Below are positions 34,542-43,578 of a stretch of DNA of 64,000 nt, piece by piece. Below the pieces are notes generated by a model. That model had not been told where the DNA came from. It was given only the letters and a program-made list of their open reading frames with translations, and did not search any database. The DNA lies in contig NC_021237.1 in assembly GCF_000397205.1 (NCBI RefSeq), forward strand, positions 2,481,001 through 2,545,000. The letters run 5' to 3'. Made by a program: the position numbers and the translations under genes. Numbering within the stretch: the first letter of the stretch is position 1; each line of letters opens with the position of its first letter. This stretch comes from Pseudomonas protegens CHA0 (GTDB lineage Bacteria > Pseudomonadota > Gammaproteobacteria > Pseudomonadales > Pseudomonadaceae).

Positions 34542-35726
34542 TCAGGGGTAGCGGCAGGTCACTTCGGGGCGGTCGTAGCCCAGGCTGTCCATTTCGTTGA
34601 AGGGGTGCAGGAAACCGTCCTGGGGCGAAGTGCTGACCAGGGCTCGGGGTTGCACCAGGGGAATCGGCTGGCGCAGTTCGCCGTTCCACGGCCGGTAGCT
34701 GAGCTTGCGGCCCTTGAACCCGTCCAGCGGCAGCTGGTCGCTGAGCAGCAGCGTCTGCAGGGCCCGAGGGTCGGCCTGGCGCAGTTTGCTCACCGCGCTG
34801 GCGACGCTGCGCACCGCCATCCAGGCAGCGAAGTCGCGGTCGTTCATCCAGCGTCCGGCCTGGGCTTCGAAGCGCTTTTGCAACTGCGCGGCGCCGAAGG
34901 TCTCGACGCTCTTGTGCCAGCCGGTGGGAGTCAGGCCCTGGGTGCCGGCCACCGGGCGCGGGAACCAGGTCTGGTAGGGCAGGTACTCGCCGAAGTCGCC
35001 GCGCTCGTCGGCCACCAGCACCACGTCGTATTCGGCGGTCTGGGTGAACAGCGGCATGTCGGTCTGGGCGCTGCGACGCTGGTCGTTGTCGAAGCTCCAG
35101 TTCTTCTCGGCGACCAGCTTCACGCCGAAGCGCTGGGTGGCCCGGCGCAAGGCGTCGGCGTAGGCCCGGTCGTCTTCGGTCTGGCCGACGACGAGCAAGG
35201 CCCGCTGCCATTTGCGCAGCACCATGAACTGCACCAGGGCGTCGGCCAGCATCGCCCGGCCGGGCAGGCTGTGCAGCACGTTGCCCAGGCACTGGCTGCT
35301 GCGCAGGGCGTCGTCGGGGCTGCCGGCGTTGAACAAGAGGCTGTCGGGCAGGGCGGCGGACAACTCGCGCAGGCTGGCCGCCGGGGCATTCACCACGAAC
35401 AGCCGCAGGCCCTGGTCATGCTGGGCCTTGGCGGCTTGCAGCAGCGCCTCGGGGCTGTCGACGCTGGCGCTGTCGAGCTGGAACTGCTGCTTGAGAAAGC
35501 GCCCGGTGCTGTTGCTGTCGACAATCGCCAGCTGCGCGCCCTGCAGCCCGGCGTCGGCTGGCTCGGGAATGATGTTGGACAGCAGCGGGCCGGGGTCGGG
35601 GTGATAGCCCAGGTAGCCGATGCGTACCTGCAAGGGGTCCTCGCTGGCCTGGCTCGCGGCCAGGGGCAACAGGACCGAGGCCAGGGCCAGCAGGCAGGTC
35701 GGGATAAGCGGGGCAGGCTGGTGCAT
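34542..35726 (-). CDS. Periplasmic substrate-binding protein of the PQQ-associated ABC system
   Basis: A 394-aa protein. I take the ATG at 35726 because it starts a clear signal peptide (MHQPAPLIPTCLLALASVLLPLAASQA) and GTGGAG precedes it. The mature part (VRIGYLGYHPDPG, LRLFVVNAPAASL, VVLVADERGDFGEYLPYQT) is a type I periplasmic-binding (Leu/Ile/Val-like) fold. It heads the four-gene minus operon and is divergent from the peptide-eraS-eraR operon. Confidence 0.87.
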   Translation of the reverse strand: MHQPAPLIPTCLLALASVLLPLAASQASEDPLQVRIGYLGYHPDPGPLLSNIIPEPADAGLQGAQLAIVDSNSTGRFLKQQFQLDSASVDSPEALLQAAKAQHDQGLRLFVVNAPAASLRELSAALPDSLLFNAGSPDDALRSSQCLGNVLHSLPGRAMLADALVQFMVLRKWQRALLVVGQTEDDRAYADALRRATQRFGVKLVAEKNWSFDNDQRRSAQTDMPLFTQTAEYDVVLVADERGDFGEYLPYQTWFPRPVAGTQGLTPTGWHKSVETFGAAQLQKRFEAQAGRWMNDRDFAAWMAVRSVASAVSKLRQADPRALQTLLLSDQLPLDGFKGRKLSYRPWNGELRQPIPLVQPRALVSTSPQDGFLHPFNEMDSLGYDRPEVTCRYP

Positions 35727-35805
35727 AAGGCACTCCACGGCAGGTGGCGCCAGCATAGGAAGAGTACCGGGGCGGGGAAATATGCAGAAAGTAGCGCCCG
35801 GGCAG

Positions 35806-35818
35806 TACCAAGGTAGTA
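35806..35818. promoter_or_regulatory. TACCAAGGTAGTA site between divergent operons
   Basis: The clearest copy of the recurring motif. Its core TACC-AA-GGTA is an inverted repeat, as expected for a dimeric NarL/LuxR-type regulator. It lies 64 bp before the 40-aa peptide start and 80 bp before the start of the ABC operon, so it could serve both. Confidence 0.5.
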
Positions 35819-35881
35819 GCCCGGCGCGGGTGCGGCGGTCTTAGCATGGTTGCAGCGGCCCCGACCCTGGAGAACACCGTC

Positions 35882-36004
35882 ATGCGCATCCTCAAATTGC
35901 TGCTGTTGCCCTTGCTGCTGATCCTCAGCCTGATCGGCGTCGATCGCCTGCACGGCCCGCGCCCGGTGCTGCCCCAAGCGCTGCCGCTGGTGCCGGGGCG
36001 CTAG
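35882..36004 (+). CDS. 40-aa hydrophobic peptide preceding eraS
   Basis: Reads MRILKLLLLPLLLILSLIGV followed by DRLHGPRPVLPQALPLVPGR and a TAG. Residues 2-20 form a single membrane segment or an uncleaved signal. It ends two bases before the ATG of the sensor kinase gene, so it is very probably co-transcribed and translationally linked. No family recognised. It could tune kinase expression or be a small membrane partner of the kinase (inference). Confidence 0.6.
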   Translation: MRILKLLLLPLLLILSLIGVDRLHGPRPVLPQALPLVPGR

Positions 36005-36006
36005 GC

Positions 36007-37278
36007 ATGTCGGCACTGTGGCGGATCAACCTGTGGGTTACGGCATTCTTTGCTGTGGTGACCCTGGCCTGCGCCGCCTTGCTGCTGCATCAGGCGGTGG
36101 CCGATGTCGAGCGTGAGTTGCAGTCCGCCGAGGCGGTGGTGGAGTACCTCAGCGACAGCGCCGCGCGCAACCCGGCGGGCCTGCAACCGCACCTGACCCA
36201 GAGCCTGCGCCATGTACGGGTGCACTGGCTGGCGGCGGACGAGGCGGCCCGCATGCCGGAAGAGGCCGGGCTGGACGCCTGGCTCGGCCGCCAGCTGTTC
36301 AGCGAGCGCCGCCACAGCGCCCGCGAGCTGGACCTGGGCGACGGCCGCCGAGTGCTGATCGCCGTGGACGCGCGGGATGAGATCGACGAAGTCTGGGACT
36401 CCCTGCAACAGCTCTTGAGCCTGTGCGGCCTGGCCCTGTTCCTGAGCCTGCTGACCATCCGTTGGGCCGTGCGCCGCGGCATGGGCTTGCTGGATGATTT
36501 GCTGCGGGCCTTGCAGCAGGTGTCCGGCGGGCAACTGGCGGTGCGCCTGCGCGAAGCCGGCCTGCCGGAAGCGCGGCAACTGGCCGGGCACTTCAACCGC
36601 ATGACCGCGACCCTGGAACAGACCCGCGCCGACAACGCGCAACTGACCCAGGCCCTGCTGGCGGTGCAGGAGCGCGAGCGCACCTACCTGGCGCAGACCC
36701 TGCACGACGACCTCGGGCAATACCTGGCGGGCATCCGCGCCCAGGTCTGCCTGCTGCGCATGGTGGCCGACCAGCCGACGGTGGTGGAACACACGGCCCA
36801 GGCCCTGGAGCTCAACTGCGAGCGCTTGCAGCAAGGCTTTCGCGCCCTGGTGCAGGACCTGTACCCGGTGGTGCTGCAGCACCTGCCGCTGGCCGAAGCC
36901 TTCGGCCTGCTGGTGAGCCAATGGCAGGACAGCCAGGGCATCGACTGCCAATTGCGGGTCGGCGCCGACCTGCCAGCGTTGCCCAGCGCCAGCAAGACCC
37001 ACCTCTACCGCCTGCTGCAAGAAGCGCTGACCAATGTCGCCCGGCACGCCGATGCCAGCCAGGTACGGGTGCGCCTGCAACGCAGCGCCCGGGGCCTGCG
37101 CCTGCTGGTGCGCGACAACGGTTGCGGCGCGCACCAGCCCCAGCGCCCCGGCGTCGGCCTGCACTCGATGGCCGAGCGGGCCCGCAGCCTGGGCGGCGAA
37201 CTGCACATCCTCAGCCGTCCCGGCGCCGGTTGGGCACTGGCCTTGAACATGCCCCTGAACATGCCCATGGAGGCCTGA
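36007..37278 (+). CDS. eraS: Sensor histidine kinase EraS (ExaD/PedS2)
   Basis: A 423-aa membrane kinase: TM1 at residues about 10-32, a periplasmic loop of about 105 residues, TM2 at about 138-158, a HAMP-like linker, the HisKA_3 H-box TLHDDLGQYLAGIRAQV (about 232-248) and an HATPase with LLQEALTNVARHA and GVGLHSMAERA. In P. putida PedS2 senses lanthanides and switches between PedE and PedH; in P. aeruginosa the pair EraS/EraR controls exaA. Overlaps eraR by one base. Confidence 0.9.
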   Translation: MSALWRINLWVTAFFAVVTLACAALLLHQAVADVERELQSAEAVVEYLSDSAARNPAGLQPHLTQSLRHVRVHWLAADEAARMPEEAGLDAWLGRQLFSERRHSARELDLGDGRRVLIAVDARDEIDEVWDSLQQLLSLCGLALFLSLLTIRWAVRRGMGLLDDLLRALQQVSGGQLAVRLREAGLPEARQLAGHFNRMTATLEQTRADNAQLTQALLAVQERERTYLAQTLHDDLGQYLAGIRAQVCLLRMVADQPTVVEHTAQALELNCERLQQGFRALVQDLYPVVLQHLPLAEAFGLLVSQWQDSQGIDCQLRVGADLPALPSASKTHLYRLLQEALTNVARHADASQVRVRLQRSARGLRLLVRDNGCGAHQPQRPGVGLHSMAERARSLGGELHILSRPGAGWALALNMPLNMPMEA

Positions 37279-37916
37279 TGAACATCTTGTTGGTGGATGA
37301 CCACGCCGTGGTCCGCCAGGGTTACGCCAGCCTGCTGCGCGCGGTATTGCCGGCGATGCAGGTGCGCGAAGCGGCCAGCGGCGAAGAGGCCCTGGCCCGG
37401 GTCGCCGAAGAAGTGCCGCAGCTGGTGATCATGGATTTCGGCCTGCCGGGCATCAGCGGCCTGGAGACCACCCGCCGCCTGCGCCAGCGCCTGCCGCAGC
37501 TGCGGGTGCTGTTTTTCAGCATGCACGACGAACTGCCCCTGGTGCGCCAGGCCCTGGAGGCGGGAGCCTCGGGCTACCTGACCAAGAACTCCGCGCCCCA
37601 GGTGCTGATCGAAGCGGTGCACCGTGTGCTGGCCGGGCACGCCTACATCGAACAGCCCCTGGCCACGCAACTGGCCTGCACCCCGGCGCAGAACAGCAGC
37701 GACCCGCGTTTGCAGAGCATGACCCAGCGCGAGCTGGAGATCTTCGTGATGCTGGCCAAGGGCACCCCGGCGCGGGTGATTGCCGAGCAGTTGTGCATCA
37801 GCGCCAAGACCGTGTCCAACCATTTGACCTTGCTCAAGAGCAAGCTGCAGGTCAGCTCCCATGCGGAGTTGGTGCATTTGGGGATTGATATGGGGGTGGT
37901 GCGGGTGGCGGGGTGA
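37278..37916 (+). CDS. eraR: Response regulator EraR (ExaE/PedR2)
   Basis: A 212-aa NarL-family regulator. The receiver has DDH at residues 7-9, D53 or nearby in LVIMDFGLPG, and K in GYLTKNSAP; the C-terminal LuxR HTH is MTQRELEIFVMLAKGTPARVIAEQLCISAKTVSNHLTLLKSKL. Its ATG overlaps the eraS stop (TGATG). It probably binds the palindromes at 42059 and/or 45586 that precede the two quinoprotein dehydrogenases (inference). Confidence 0.92.
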   Translation: MNILLVDDHAVVRQGYASLLRAVLPAMQVREAASGEEALARVAEEVPQLVIMDFGLPGISGLETTRRLRQRLPQLRVLFFSMHDELPLVRQALEAGASGYLTKNSAPQVLIEAVHRVLAGHAYIEQPLATQLACTPAQNSSDPRLQSMTQRELEIFVMLAKGTPARVIAEQLCISAKTVSNHLTLLKSKLQVSSHAELVHLGIDMGVVRVAG

Positions 37917-37958
37917 GGGGGTATGGTTTGGCAAATTTTGTCAAAAGCGGACAAAGCC

Positions 37959-38195
37959 ATGAGCACCATGAACATCTCCCTGCCGGACGCTCTCAAGTCC
38001 TTTGTCGATGATCAAGTCAGCCAGCGCGGCTACAGCACCAGCAGTGAATATGTGTGTGAGCTGATTCGCAAGGATCAGGATCGGCAACATCTGCGTGGCC
38101 TGTTGTTGGCCGGTGCTCAATCGGCGCCGGGCACTGCTGTGCAGGGTGACTATTTCGAATCCCTGCGTGCCAGGGTTCACAAGGCGCGAGGATGA
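37959..38195 (+). CDS. ParD-family antitoxin
   Basis: A 78-aa protein starting MSTMNISLPDALKSFVDDQV, a ribbon-helix-helix ParD/CC2985-type antitoxin, with STSSEYVCELIRKDQDRQHL and a C-terminal toxin-binding tail. It overlaps the toxin start (ATGA at 38192-38195). Its partner toxin is inactivated, so it is an orphan antitoxin that may still repress its own promoter or act against other toxins. Confidence 0.88.
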   Translation: MSTMNISLPDALKSFVDDQVSQRGYSTSSEYVCELIRKDQDRQHLRGLLLAGAQSAPGTAVQGDYFESLRARVHKARG

Positions 38196-38521
38196 AAGCC
38201 AAGCCGGTCATGCCAGGTGCCCTTGCCAGCCATGACGTGGGAGGCGCTATCAGCGACTAGCTTGACCAACAGGCCGAGCAGGCTGCGCTCGGTTTTATCG
38301 ATGCTTTGGAAAAGGCCTATCTTCATATCGGCCGCCATCCGGCCTTGGGTATGTCTCGCTACGCCCACGAGCTGGATCTGCCGGGGGTGCTTTGCTTGCC
38401 GCTGAAGCGCTGTCCCTATCTGGTGTTCTACGTTGAACGCGATGACTACATCGACGTATGGCGGGTTTTGCATGGTATGCGGGACTTTCCTGAGTGGTTG
38501 GCTGAAGGTGTTTTCCGGTAG
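38192..38521 (+). pseudogene. ParE/RelE-type toxin gene with a premature stop
   Basis: Frame from ATG 38192 reads MKAKPVMPGALASHDVGGAI then a TAG at 38258-38260 (codon 23). The same frame continues without shift to 38521: LDQQAEQAALGFIDALEKAY, HIGRHPALGMSRYAHELDLPG, LPLKRCPYLVFYVERDDYID, VWRVLHGMRDFPEWL. The body is a complete ParE fold, so a single nonsense change (probably Tyr TAT/TAC to TAG) is the only defect. Confidence 0.85.
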
Positions 38522-38622
38522 TGGTGGGGGATGTTGGGGGCTTTTTGTGGTGAGGGGGTGGGGTGTATATCCGTTGCTGTGGGTGTGGCTGCTGGTGGTT
38601 TCGTCTTGATGGTTTGGGGTTT

Positions 38623-39334
38623 GGGTACATATCCATTGCTGCGGTAACGGCCACTTAGGGTTTCGCCCTTACGGCGACTCACTTTTTTCAAACGCCGGAG
38701 TGCCGGCCCAGCAAAAAGTAAGCAAAAACGCTTGCCCCTCCATGGGCCCCTCGCTGAGGCTCGGTGTTCCCTCGCTTCGGCATCCCTGCCGAGCTGCCCC
38801 CTACGCAACGCCTACGCTCGGCCTGCTGGGAAGGGGCCTGAAGATCAAGATCAAGAGCAAAAGCAAAAGCAAAAGCAAAAGCAAAGCGCGTTTTACGCGC
38901 TGTTCGTAGGAGCCGGCTTGCCGGCGAAGAGGCCCGTGAGTCATGCAGCGTCTGGGCGGACGTCTTCGCTGGCAAGCCAGCTCCTACAGGAGGTGGTGGG
39001 AGGGACGCCCCATTCCATCTTCAGGCCGGCCGCAACGCCGCCGTCAGATTTTGCTTTTGCTTTTGATCTGCCTGCCCCCTTAGACACGATGGCCGAACGC
39101 AGGCATTGAGCCGTGGGTAACCCGGCAGGGATGCCGGGTTAGCCGCCACCCGGCCATGGATGGCCGGTGGCGGCGGCCCACGGAGCAATGCCGGAGTGAG
39201 GGCATGCCGAGCCTAGGCGAGGCACCGAGTGGAGGGGCAGAAGCGTTTTGCTCACCTTTTGCGCTTTTCAAAAGTGAGTCGCTGTAAGAGCGAAACCCTA
39301 AGTGGCCGTGACCGCAGCAACGGATATGTACACA
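38623..39334. repeat. Two inverted copies of the long non-coding repeat around a REPIN
   Basis: Left arm 38623-38885 begins gtacatatccattgctgcgg and ends in a (gcaaaa)n tract and the hairpin agcgcg..cgcgct. Right arm 39085-39334 is the inverse, ending gcaacggatatgtacac, and a mirrored ttttgctttttgc-like tract lies at 39050-39068. A REPIN occupies 38906-38987 between the arms. A shorter fragment of the start of the repeat is at 38571. No gene is seen from 38522 to 39340. Confidence 0.75.
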
Positions 39335-39340
39335 GCCCCC

Positions 39341-40000
39341 TCACTTATCCCAACTCCCCGGACACCCCTGGCACCCCTCCATATTGGCATCCTGAAAATT
39401 CCCATAGTGCTGCCGCGCCCCGCGCAGGTCGGCTCCTTCCAGATTGCTCTCGCCAAACTTCGCTTCCTGCAGATTGGCATCGCTCAGATCGGCCCCTTGC
39501 AGATCCGCCTTGCTCAACCAGGCCATCTCCAGGTCCGCCGCCCGCAGTTTGGCCTGGTGCAGCTTGGCCCCGGACAGGCGGGCAAATTGCAGATAGGCCG
39601 CGCTGAGGTCGGCTTTTTCGAATTGCGCGCCCTGGGCAAACAGGCCCCAGCCCTGGATCGCCATCAGCTTGGCGTCGGTGAAGTCCGCCAGCCGCAGGTT
39701 GCTCTGTTGCAGGCTGGCGCGGGTCAGGTTGGCGCCTTGCAGGCGGGCCTTTTCCAGGTTGGCCAGGTCCAGTTGGGCGTGGCGCAGGTCGGCGCCGGAG
39801 AGGTCGGCGCCGGCCAGGTTCATCTTGCGCAGGTCCTGGTTGGCGAGGTTAGCGCCACGCAGGTTGGCGCCGGGGCATTGGCTGGATTCGGCGATCAGGC
39901 AGCCGTTGACGGTCAGCGGTACATCGTTGCCGTCGTCGTCGACATTCATTGCCAAGGCGGGGGAGAGGCCCAACAGCAGGGCCAGGGGCAGGTAGTTCAT
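39341..40000 (-). CDS. Exported pentapeptide-repeat protein (PedD-like)
   Basis: A 219-aa protein with a signal peptide (MNYLPLALLLGLSPALA) and pentapeptide repeats A(D/N)LxxA from about residue 42 to 200: GANLRGANLANQDL, AGADLSGADLRHAQLDLANL, LQGADLSDANL. It ends with a cysteine pair in MEGCQGCPG. Such repeats form a right-handed beta-helix. It follows exaA in the same direction, as in P. putida. Its role in alcohol oxidation is not known. Confidence 0.87.
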   Translation of the reverse strand: MNYLPLALLLGLSPALAMNVDDDGNDVPLTVNGCLIAESSQCPGANLRGANLANQDLRKMNLAGADLSGADLRHAQLDLANLEKARLQGANLTRASLQQSNLRLADFTDAKLMAIQGWGLFAQGAQFEKADLSAAYLQFARLSGAKLHQAKLRAADLEMAWLSKADLQGADLSDANLQEAKFGESNLEGADLRGARQHYGNFQDANMEGCQGCPGSWDK

Positions 40001-40032
40001 GGTGCGATTCTCCAGGCAGGAGTGAAGGCGGG

Positions 40033-40062
40033 TGTGGCGAGGAAGCGGGCTCCCTCGCCACA
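40033..40062. repeat. Perfect 10-bp inverted repeat between exaA and the pentapeptide gene
   Basis: TGTGGCGAGG (40033-40042) and CCTCGCCACA (40053-40062) with a 10-nt loop, 16 bp after the exaA stop. A common intergenic hairpin of pseudomonads that may limit read-through from exaA. Confidence 0.6.
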
Positions 40063-40078
40063 GACAAGGCGGGGATGA

Positions 40079-41974
40079 TCAGCGTTGGGCGGTCTTGTTA
40101 TCCCAACTCGGGATCTTGAACACCCAGAACGAGCCGCCTTGGGCCACCGGCTTGGTCAGTTCGGCCATGTCGCCGCCCCACAACGGCACCGCGCCGCCGT
40201 AGCCCACGGTCACGCCGATGTACTGCTCGCCATCCTGTTCCCAGGTGATGGGCGGCGAGACGATGCCGCTGCCGGTCTGGAATTTCCACAGCTCCTTGCC
40301 GGTCTTGGCGTCGAAGGCCTTGAAGAAGCCGTCGCCGGTGCCGGTGAACACCAGGTTGCCCTTGGTCGCCAGGACGCCAGCCCACAGCGGCAGGTGTTCC
40401 TTGTGCTCCCAGACCAGCTTGCCGGTGGTCGGGTCCATGGCGCGCAGGGTGCCGACGTGGTCGTCGTACATGCGCTTGATACGGAAACCCATGCCCAGGT
40501 AGGCCGAGCCTTTCTTGTAGTTCACTTCCTCGGTCCAGTACTCCTCCTTCCACTGGTTGCCGGGGATGTAGAACAGCCCGGTGTCCTGGCTGTAGGCCAT
40601 GGGGTTCCAGTTCTTGCCCCCCAGGAACGGCGGCGAGACTTCCACCGGCTTGCCCTTGGTTTCACCCGGCAGCGGCTTGGCCGGACGCTGGCCTTCGTTT
40701 TCCACGGGGCGGCCGGTCTTGAGGTCGATGTGGCTGGCCCAGGTGATGTTGTCGACGAAGGGGAAGGCGTTCTGCAGTTTGCCGTTGTTGCGGTCCACCA
40801 CGTAGAAGAAGCCGTTGCGGTCGGCGTGGCCGGTGGCCTTGACCACCTTGCCGTCCTTGCCCTTGTAGTCGAACAGCACCAGTTCGTTGTTGCCGGAGAA
40901 GTCCCAGGCGTCGTTCGGCGTGTGCTGGTAGAACCATTTCACTTCGCCGGTGCTCGGGTCGACGCCGACCTGGCCCGAGGTGTACAGGCTGTCGTAGTCG
41001 TGGGGGTTGCCGTCCTTGGCGGTGCGCGCCCAGGTGTTCCACGGCCCGGGGTTGCCGGCGCCGACGATGATGGTGTTGGTTTCGGCATCGAAGCTGGCGC
41101 TCTGCCAAGGGGCGCCGCCGCCGTGGCTCCAGGCTTCGACCTTGCCGGTTTCGGTGGTCTTGTCGTCGGGCCAGGACGGCGCCTTGACGTCGCCGGTGGG
41201 GGTGCTGTCCTTGCCGTTCAGGCGGCCCATGTGGCCTTCGACGAAGGGCCGCATCCACACCTCTTCGCCGGTCTCCGGGTCGCGGGCGAACAGCTGGCCG
41301 ACCACGCCGAATTCATCGCCCGAGCTGCCGTGGATCAGCAGCACCTTGCCGCTGGTCTTGTCCTTGATCAGCACCGGGGCGCCGGTCATGGTGTAGCCGG
41401 CGCTGTGGTCGCCGAACTTCTTGTTCCACACCACCTTGCCGGTGTTCTTGTCCAGGGCGATGACCCGGGCGTCGAGGGTGCCGAAGTAGATCTTGTCGCC
41501 GTAGATCGCCGCGCCGCGGTTGACCACGTCGCAGCACGGGCGAATGTTGTCCGGCAGGCGGTGGTTGTAGGTCCACAGGCGCTTGCCGGTCTTGGCGTCC
41601 AGGGCGAACACCCGGGAGTAGGAACCGGTGACGTAGACCACGCCGTCGCGGACGATGGCCTGGGATTCCTGGCCGCGCTGCTTCTCGTCGCCGAAGGAGT
41701 AGGACCAGGCCGGGGTCAGCTTGAACACGTTCTTGTCGTTGACCTGGGCCAGGGGGCTCCAGCGCTGGGCGTTGGTGCCCATGCCGTACTGCAGCACGTC
41801 CTTGGTGGTCAGGTGGTCGTTGGCGATGTCTTCCCAGGTCACGTTCTTGCCGGCAGGTGCCGCCGGGGCGGTGGCCGCTGTGGCCGCCGCGCCCAGGGAC
41901 AGGCTGCCGGCCAGCAGCAGGGCCTGGACGGCAAGGCTCAGGGGGGAGAGGGCGGGTAGCGATCTTATTGTCAT
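40079..41974 (-). CDS. exaA: Calcium-type PQQ-dependent ethanol dehydrogenase ExaA (PedE)
   Basis: A 631-aa periplasmic quinoprotein with a signal peptide from [10 protein letters not shown] and eight-bladed propeller tryptophan-docking motifs such as GKVLWEHKEH and [10 protein letters not shown]. The vicinal Cys-Cys is in [10 protein letters not shown]. The catalytic Asp is D358 in AWDFSGNNE; Ser360 stands two residues on, where lanthanide enzymes have Asp, so this is the Ca-type enzyme. It oxidises ethanol and other primary alcohols and passes electrons to ExaB. Divergent from exaB across 253 bp that hold a palindrome and a TACCAA site. Confidence 0.96.
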   Translation of the reverse strand: MTIRSLPALSPLSLAVQALLLAGSLSLGAAATAATAPAAPAGKNVTWEDIANDHLTTKDVLQYGMGTNAQRWSPLAQVNDKNVFKLTPAWSYSFGDEKQRGQESQAIVRDGVVYVTGSYSRVFALDAKTGKRLWTYNHRLPDNIRPCCDVVNRGAAIYGDKIYFGTLDARVIALDKNTGKVVWNKKFGDHSAGYTMTGAPVLIKDKTSGKVLLIHGSSGDEFGVVGQLFARDPETGEEVWMRPFVEGHMGRLNGKDSTPTGDVKAPSWPDDKTTETGKVEAWSHGGGAPWQSASFDAETNTIIVGAGNPGPWNTWARTAKDGNPHDYDSLYTSGQVGVDPSTGEVKWFYQHTPNDAWDFSGNNELVLFDYKGKDGKVVKATGHADRNGFFYVVDRNNGKLQNAFPFVDNITWASHIDLKTGRPVENEGQRPAKPLPGETKGKPVEVSPPFLGGKNWNPMAYSQDTGLFYIPGNQWKEEYWTEEVNYKKGSAYLGMGFRIKRMYDDHVGTLRAMDPTTGKLVWEHKEHLPLWAGVLATKGNLVFTGTGDGFFKAFDAKTGKELWKFQTGSGIVSPPITWEQDGEQYIGVTVGYGGAVPLWGGDMAELTKPVAQGGSFWVFKIPSWDNKTAQR

Positions 41975-42058
41975 GGTTGCGGTTCCCAGTGGAGGTTTTG
42001 GCCTGACTAGGGTCTGCCGCGCGAGGCGCTTTGAGATACGGAAAAAGTCCCGCCCTTG

Positions 42059-42075
42059 CCGGGAATAGTTCCCGG
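42059..42075. promoter_or_regulatory. Palindrome CCGGGAA-N3-TTCCCGG in the exaA-exaB intergenic region
   Basis: Perfect 7-bp arms with a 3-nt centre (tag). The same 17-bp palindrome with a different centre precedes pedH at 45586. A degenerate copy (cggaaaaagtcccg, 42039-42052) lies about two helical turns away. Likely operator for EraR or another dimeric regulator (inference). Confidence 0.6.
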
Positions 42076-42111
42076 GCGGCACCTGATTTAGGCCCGCGCC
42101 ACAAGCCCTAC

Positions 42112-42124
42112 TACCAAGGGAGTA
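42112..42124. promoter_or_regulatory. TACCAAGGGAGTA site upstream of exaB/exaA
   Basis: taccaagggagta matches the 35806 site at 11 of 13 bases. It lies 104 bp before exaB and 138 bp before exaA, inside a longer imperfect inverted repeat (ccctactaccaagggagtaggg, 42107-42128). Confidence 0.45.
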
Positions 42125-42227
42125 GGGCGCGGCCACCAAAGCAGCATACGGCCGCCCGCCGGCTGTTTCTAAGATGGCGCCATGGCCTCTGTAGCGAGGT
42201 CTTGCGTGCAATCTTGAGGGCATAACA

Positions 42228-42689
42228 ATGACAACAAAACGCAACGCCTTGCTCGTGGTAGGGCTGCTGACCGGTGCCTTGGCCACCGGTGCTGTGTGGG
42301 CCCATGGCAACGTGGTGCCCCAGGCGGTGGAGACCAAGGGCCTGACGCCGATCAAGGACGCCGGGGTGAGCGTCGATGGCGACGGCTGGGCTTCGGTCAA
42401 CCCGTACCGCACCTCGCCCGAGCACGACAAGGCGGTGGAAATCGGCGCCTCGGCCTACAACCAGAACTGCGCGGCTTGCCATGGCCTGGAAGCCAAGTCC
42501 GGCGGCATCGCCCCGGACCTGCGCATGCTCGACGCCGGCGAAGCCGGGGATGAATGGTTCGTCGAACGGGTGCGCCACGGCGCGGTGCGCGATGGCCGGG
42601 TGTACATGCCGAAGATGGCCGACTACCTGAGCCAGGAAGCCCTGTGGGCGGTGCGCACCTACCTGGACAGCGTGCGCGTCGAGGAGTGA
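42228..42689 (+). CDS. exaB: Cytochrome c550 ExaB (PedF)
   Basis: A 153-aa periplasmic class I cytochrome c: signal peptide (cleavage near VWAHG), haem motif CAACH (about residues 81-85) and distal Met in [10 protein letters not shown]. It accepts electrons from the quinoprotein dehydrogenases and hands them to the terminal oxidase. First of a plus-strand operon with the substrate-binding, SoxYZ-like and metallohydrolase genes (gaps 5-35 bp). Confidence 0.93.
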   Translation: MTTKRNALLVVGLLTGALATGAVWAHGNVVPQAVETKGLTPIKDAGVSVDGDGWASVNPYRTSPEHDKAVEIGASAYNQNCAACHGLEAKSGGIAPDLRMLDAGEAGDEWFVERVRHGAVRDGRVYMPKMADYLSQEALWAVRTYLDSVRVEE

Positions 42690-42694
42690 TCGCC

Positions 42695-43570
42695 ATGGGC
42701 CGCTTCGCCCTGTTCCTGGCTGGCCTGCTGCTGTGTTGCGCCACGGCCCAGGCCGAGGTGCGCAACTACGACACGATGATCGCCTCCGGTGAGTTGAAGG
42801 TGGCGGTGTACCAGGATTTTGCCCCCTACAGCTTCGAGGACCAGGGCCAGCCGCGGGGCGTCGATGTGGAGCTGGCGCAAGCCCTGGCCGAGGCCCTGGG
42901 GGTGCGCCTGCAACTGATCTGGGCGCCCCCCGGGGAGAAGCTCGACGACGATTTGCGGGACTACATCTGGCGCGGAAGCCCGCTGCGCCACCAGCAGTTG
43001 GCCGACCTGATGATGCGCGTGCCCTACGACCACGACTACGCGCAAAAGCGCAACGAACTGGGGGAGCTGGCCAACGATCACGTGGTGATGTTCGGCCCCT
43101 ATCAGGAGGAGCGCTGGCAGGTGGCATTCGACCGCCGCCGGCTGGATTCGGTGGCCAGTGTCGCGGTGTTCCAGGAGCACCCCATTGGCGTCGAGGTGGA
43201 CAGCGTGCCGTCGTTCTACCTGACTTCGGTGTTCAACGGCATGCTCAGTGCCAAGACCCACCATTACCCCAGCGTGCAACAGGCGTTCGGCGCCTTGCGG
43301 GCCGGGCAGGTGGACGCGGTGATGGCCATGCGCGGCGAGATTGACTGGCAGTTGCATAAGGCCGCTGATCCGCAGTTGGCCCTGGCGGAAAACGCCTACC
43401 CGAACATGGGCAAGCAGGTGTGGGAGATCGGCATGGCGGTGCATGAAAGCAACCGCCAGCTGGCCTATGCCGTGGAAGAGGCCCTGGAAGGGCTGATCCG
43501 CGACGGTCGCCTGCAGGCGCTGTACGCCCGTTATGGCCTGCGTTACGAGGTCCCACAGATGTATCAATAG
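42695..43570 (+). CDS. Quinoprotein-dehydrogenase-associated SBP_bac_3-like binding protein
   Basis: A 291-aa protein with a signal peptide (MGRFALFLAGLLLCCATAQA), then LKVAVYQDFAPYSFEDQGQPRG and VDVELAQALAEALG, a type II binding-protein core. The ATG at 42695 has GAGGAG nine bases upstream. XoxJ/MxaJ-like proteins of this kind accompany methanol and ethanol quinoproteins and are thought to help dehydrogenase activation. No transporter partner is encoded beside it. Confidence 0.88.
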   Translation: MGRFALFLAGLLLCCATAQAEVRNYDTMIASGELKVAVYQDFAPYSFEDQGQPRGVDVELAQALAEALGVRLQLIWAPPGEKLDDDLRDYIWRGSPLRHQQLADLMMRVPYDHDYAQKRNELGELANDHVVMFGPYQEERWQVAFDRRRLDSVASVAVFQEHPIGVEVDSVPSFYLTSVFNGMLSAKTHHYPSVQQAFGALRAGQVDAVMAMRGEIDWQLHKAADPQLALAENAYPNMGKQVWEIGMAVHESNRQLAYAVEEALEGLIRDGRLQALYARYGLRYEVPQMYQ

Positions 43571-43578
43571 GAGCTGCG

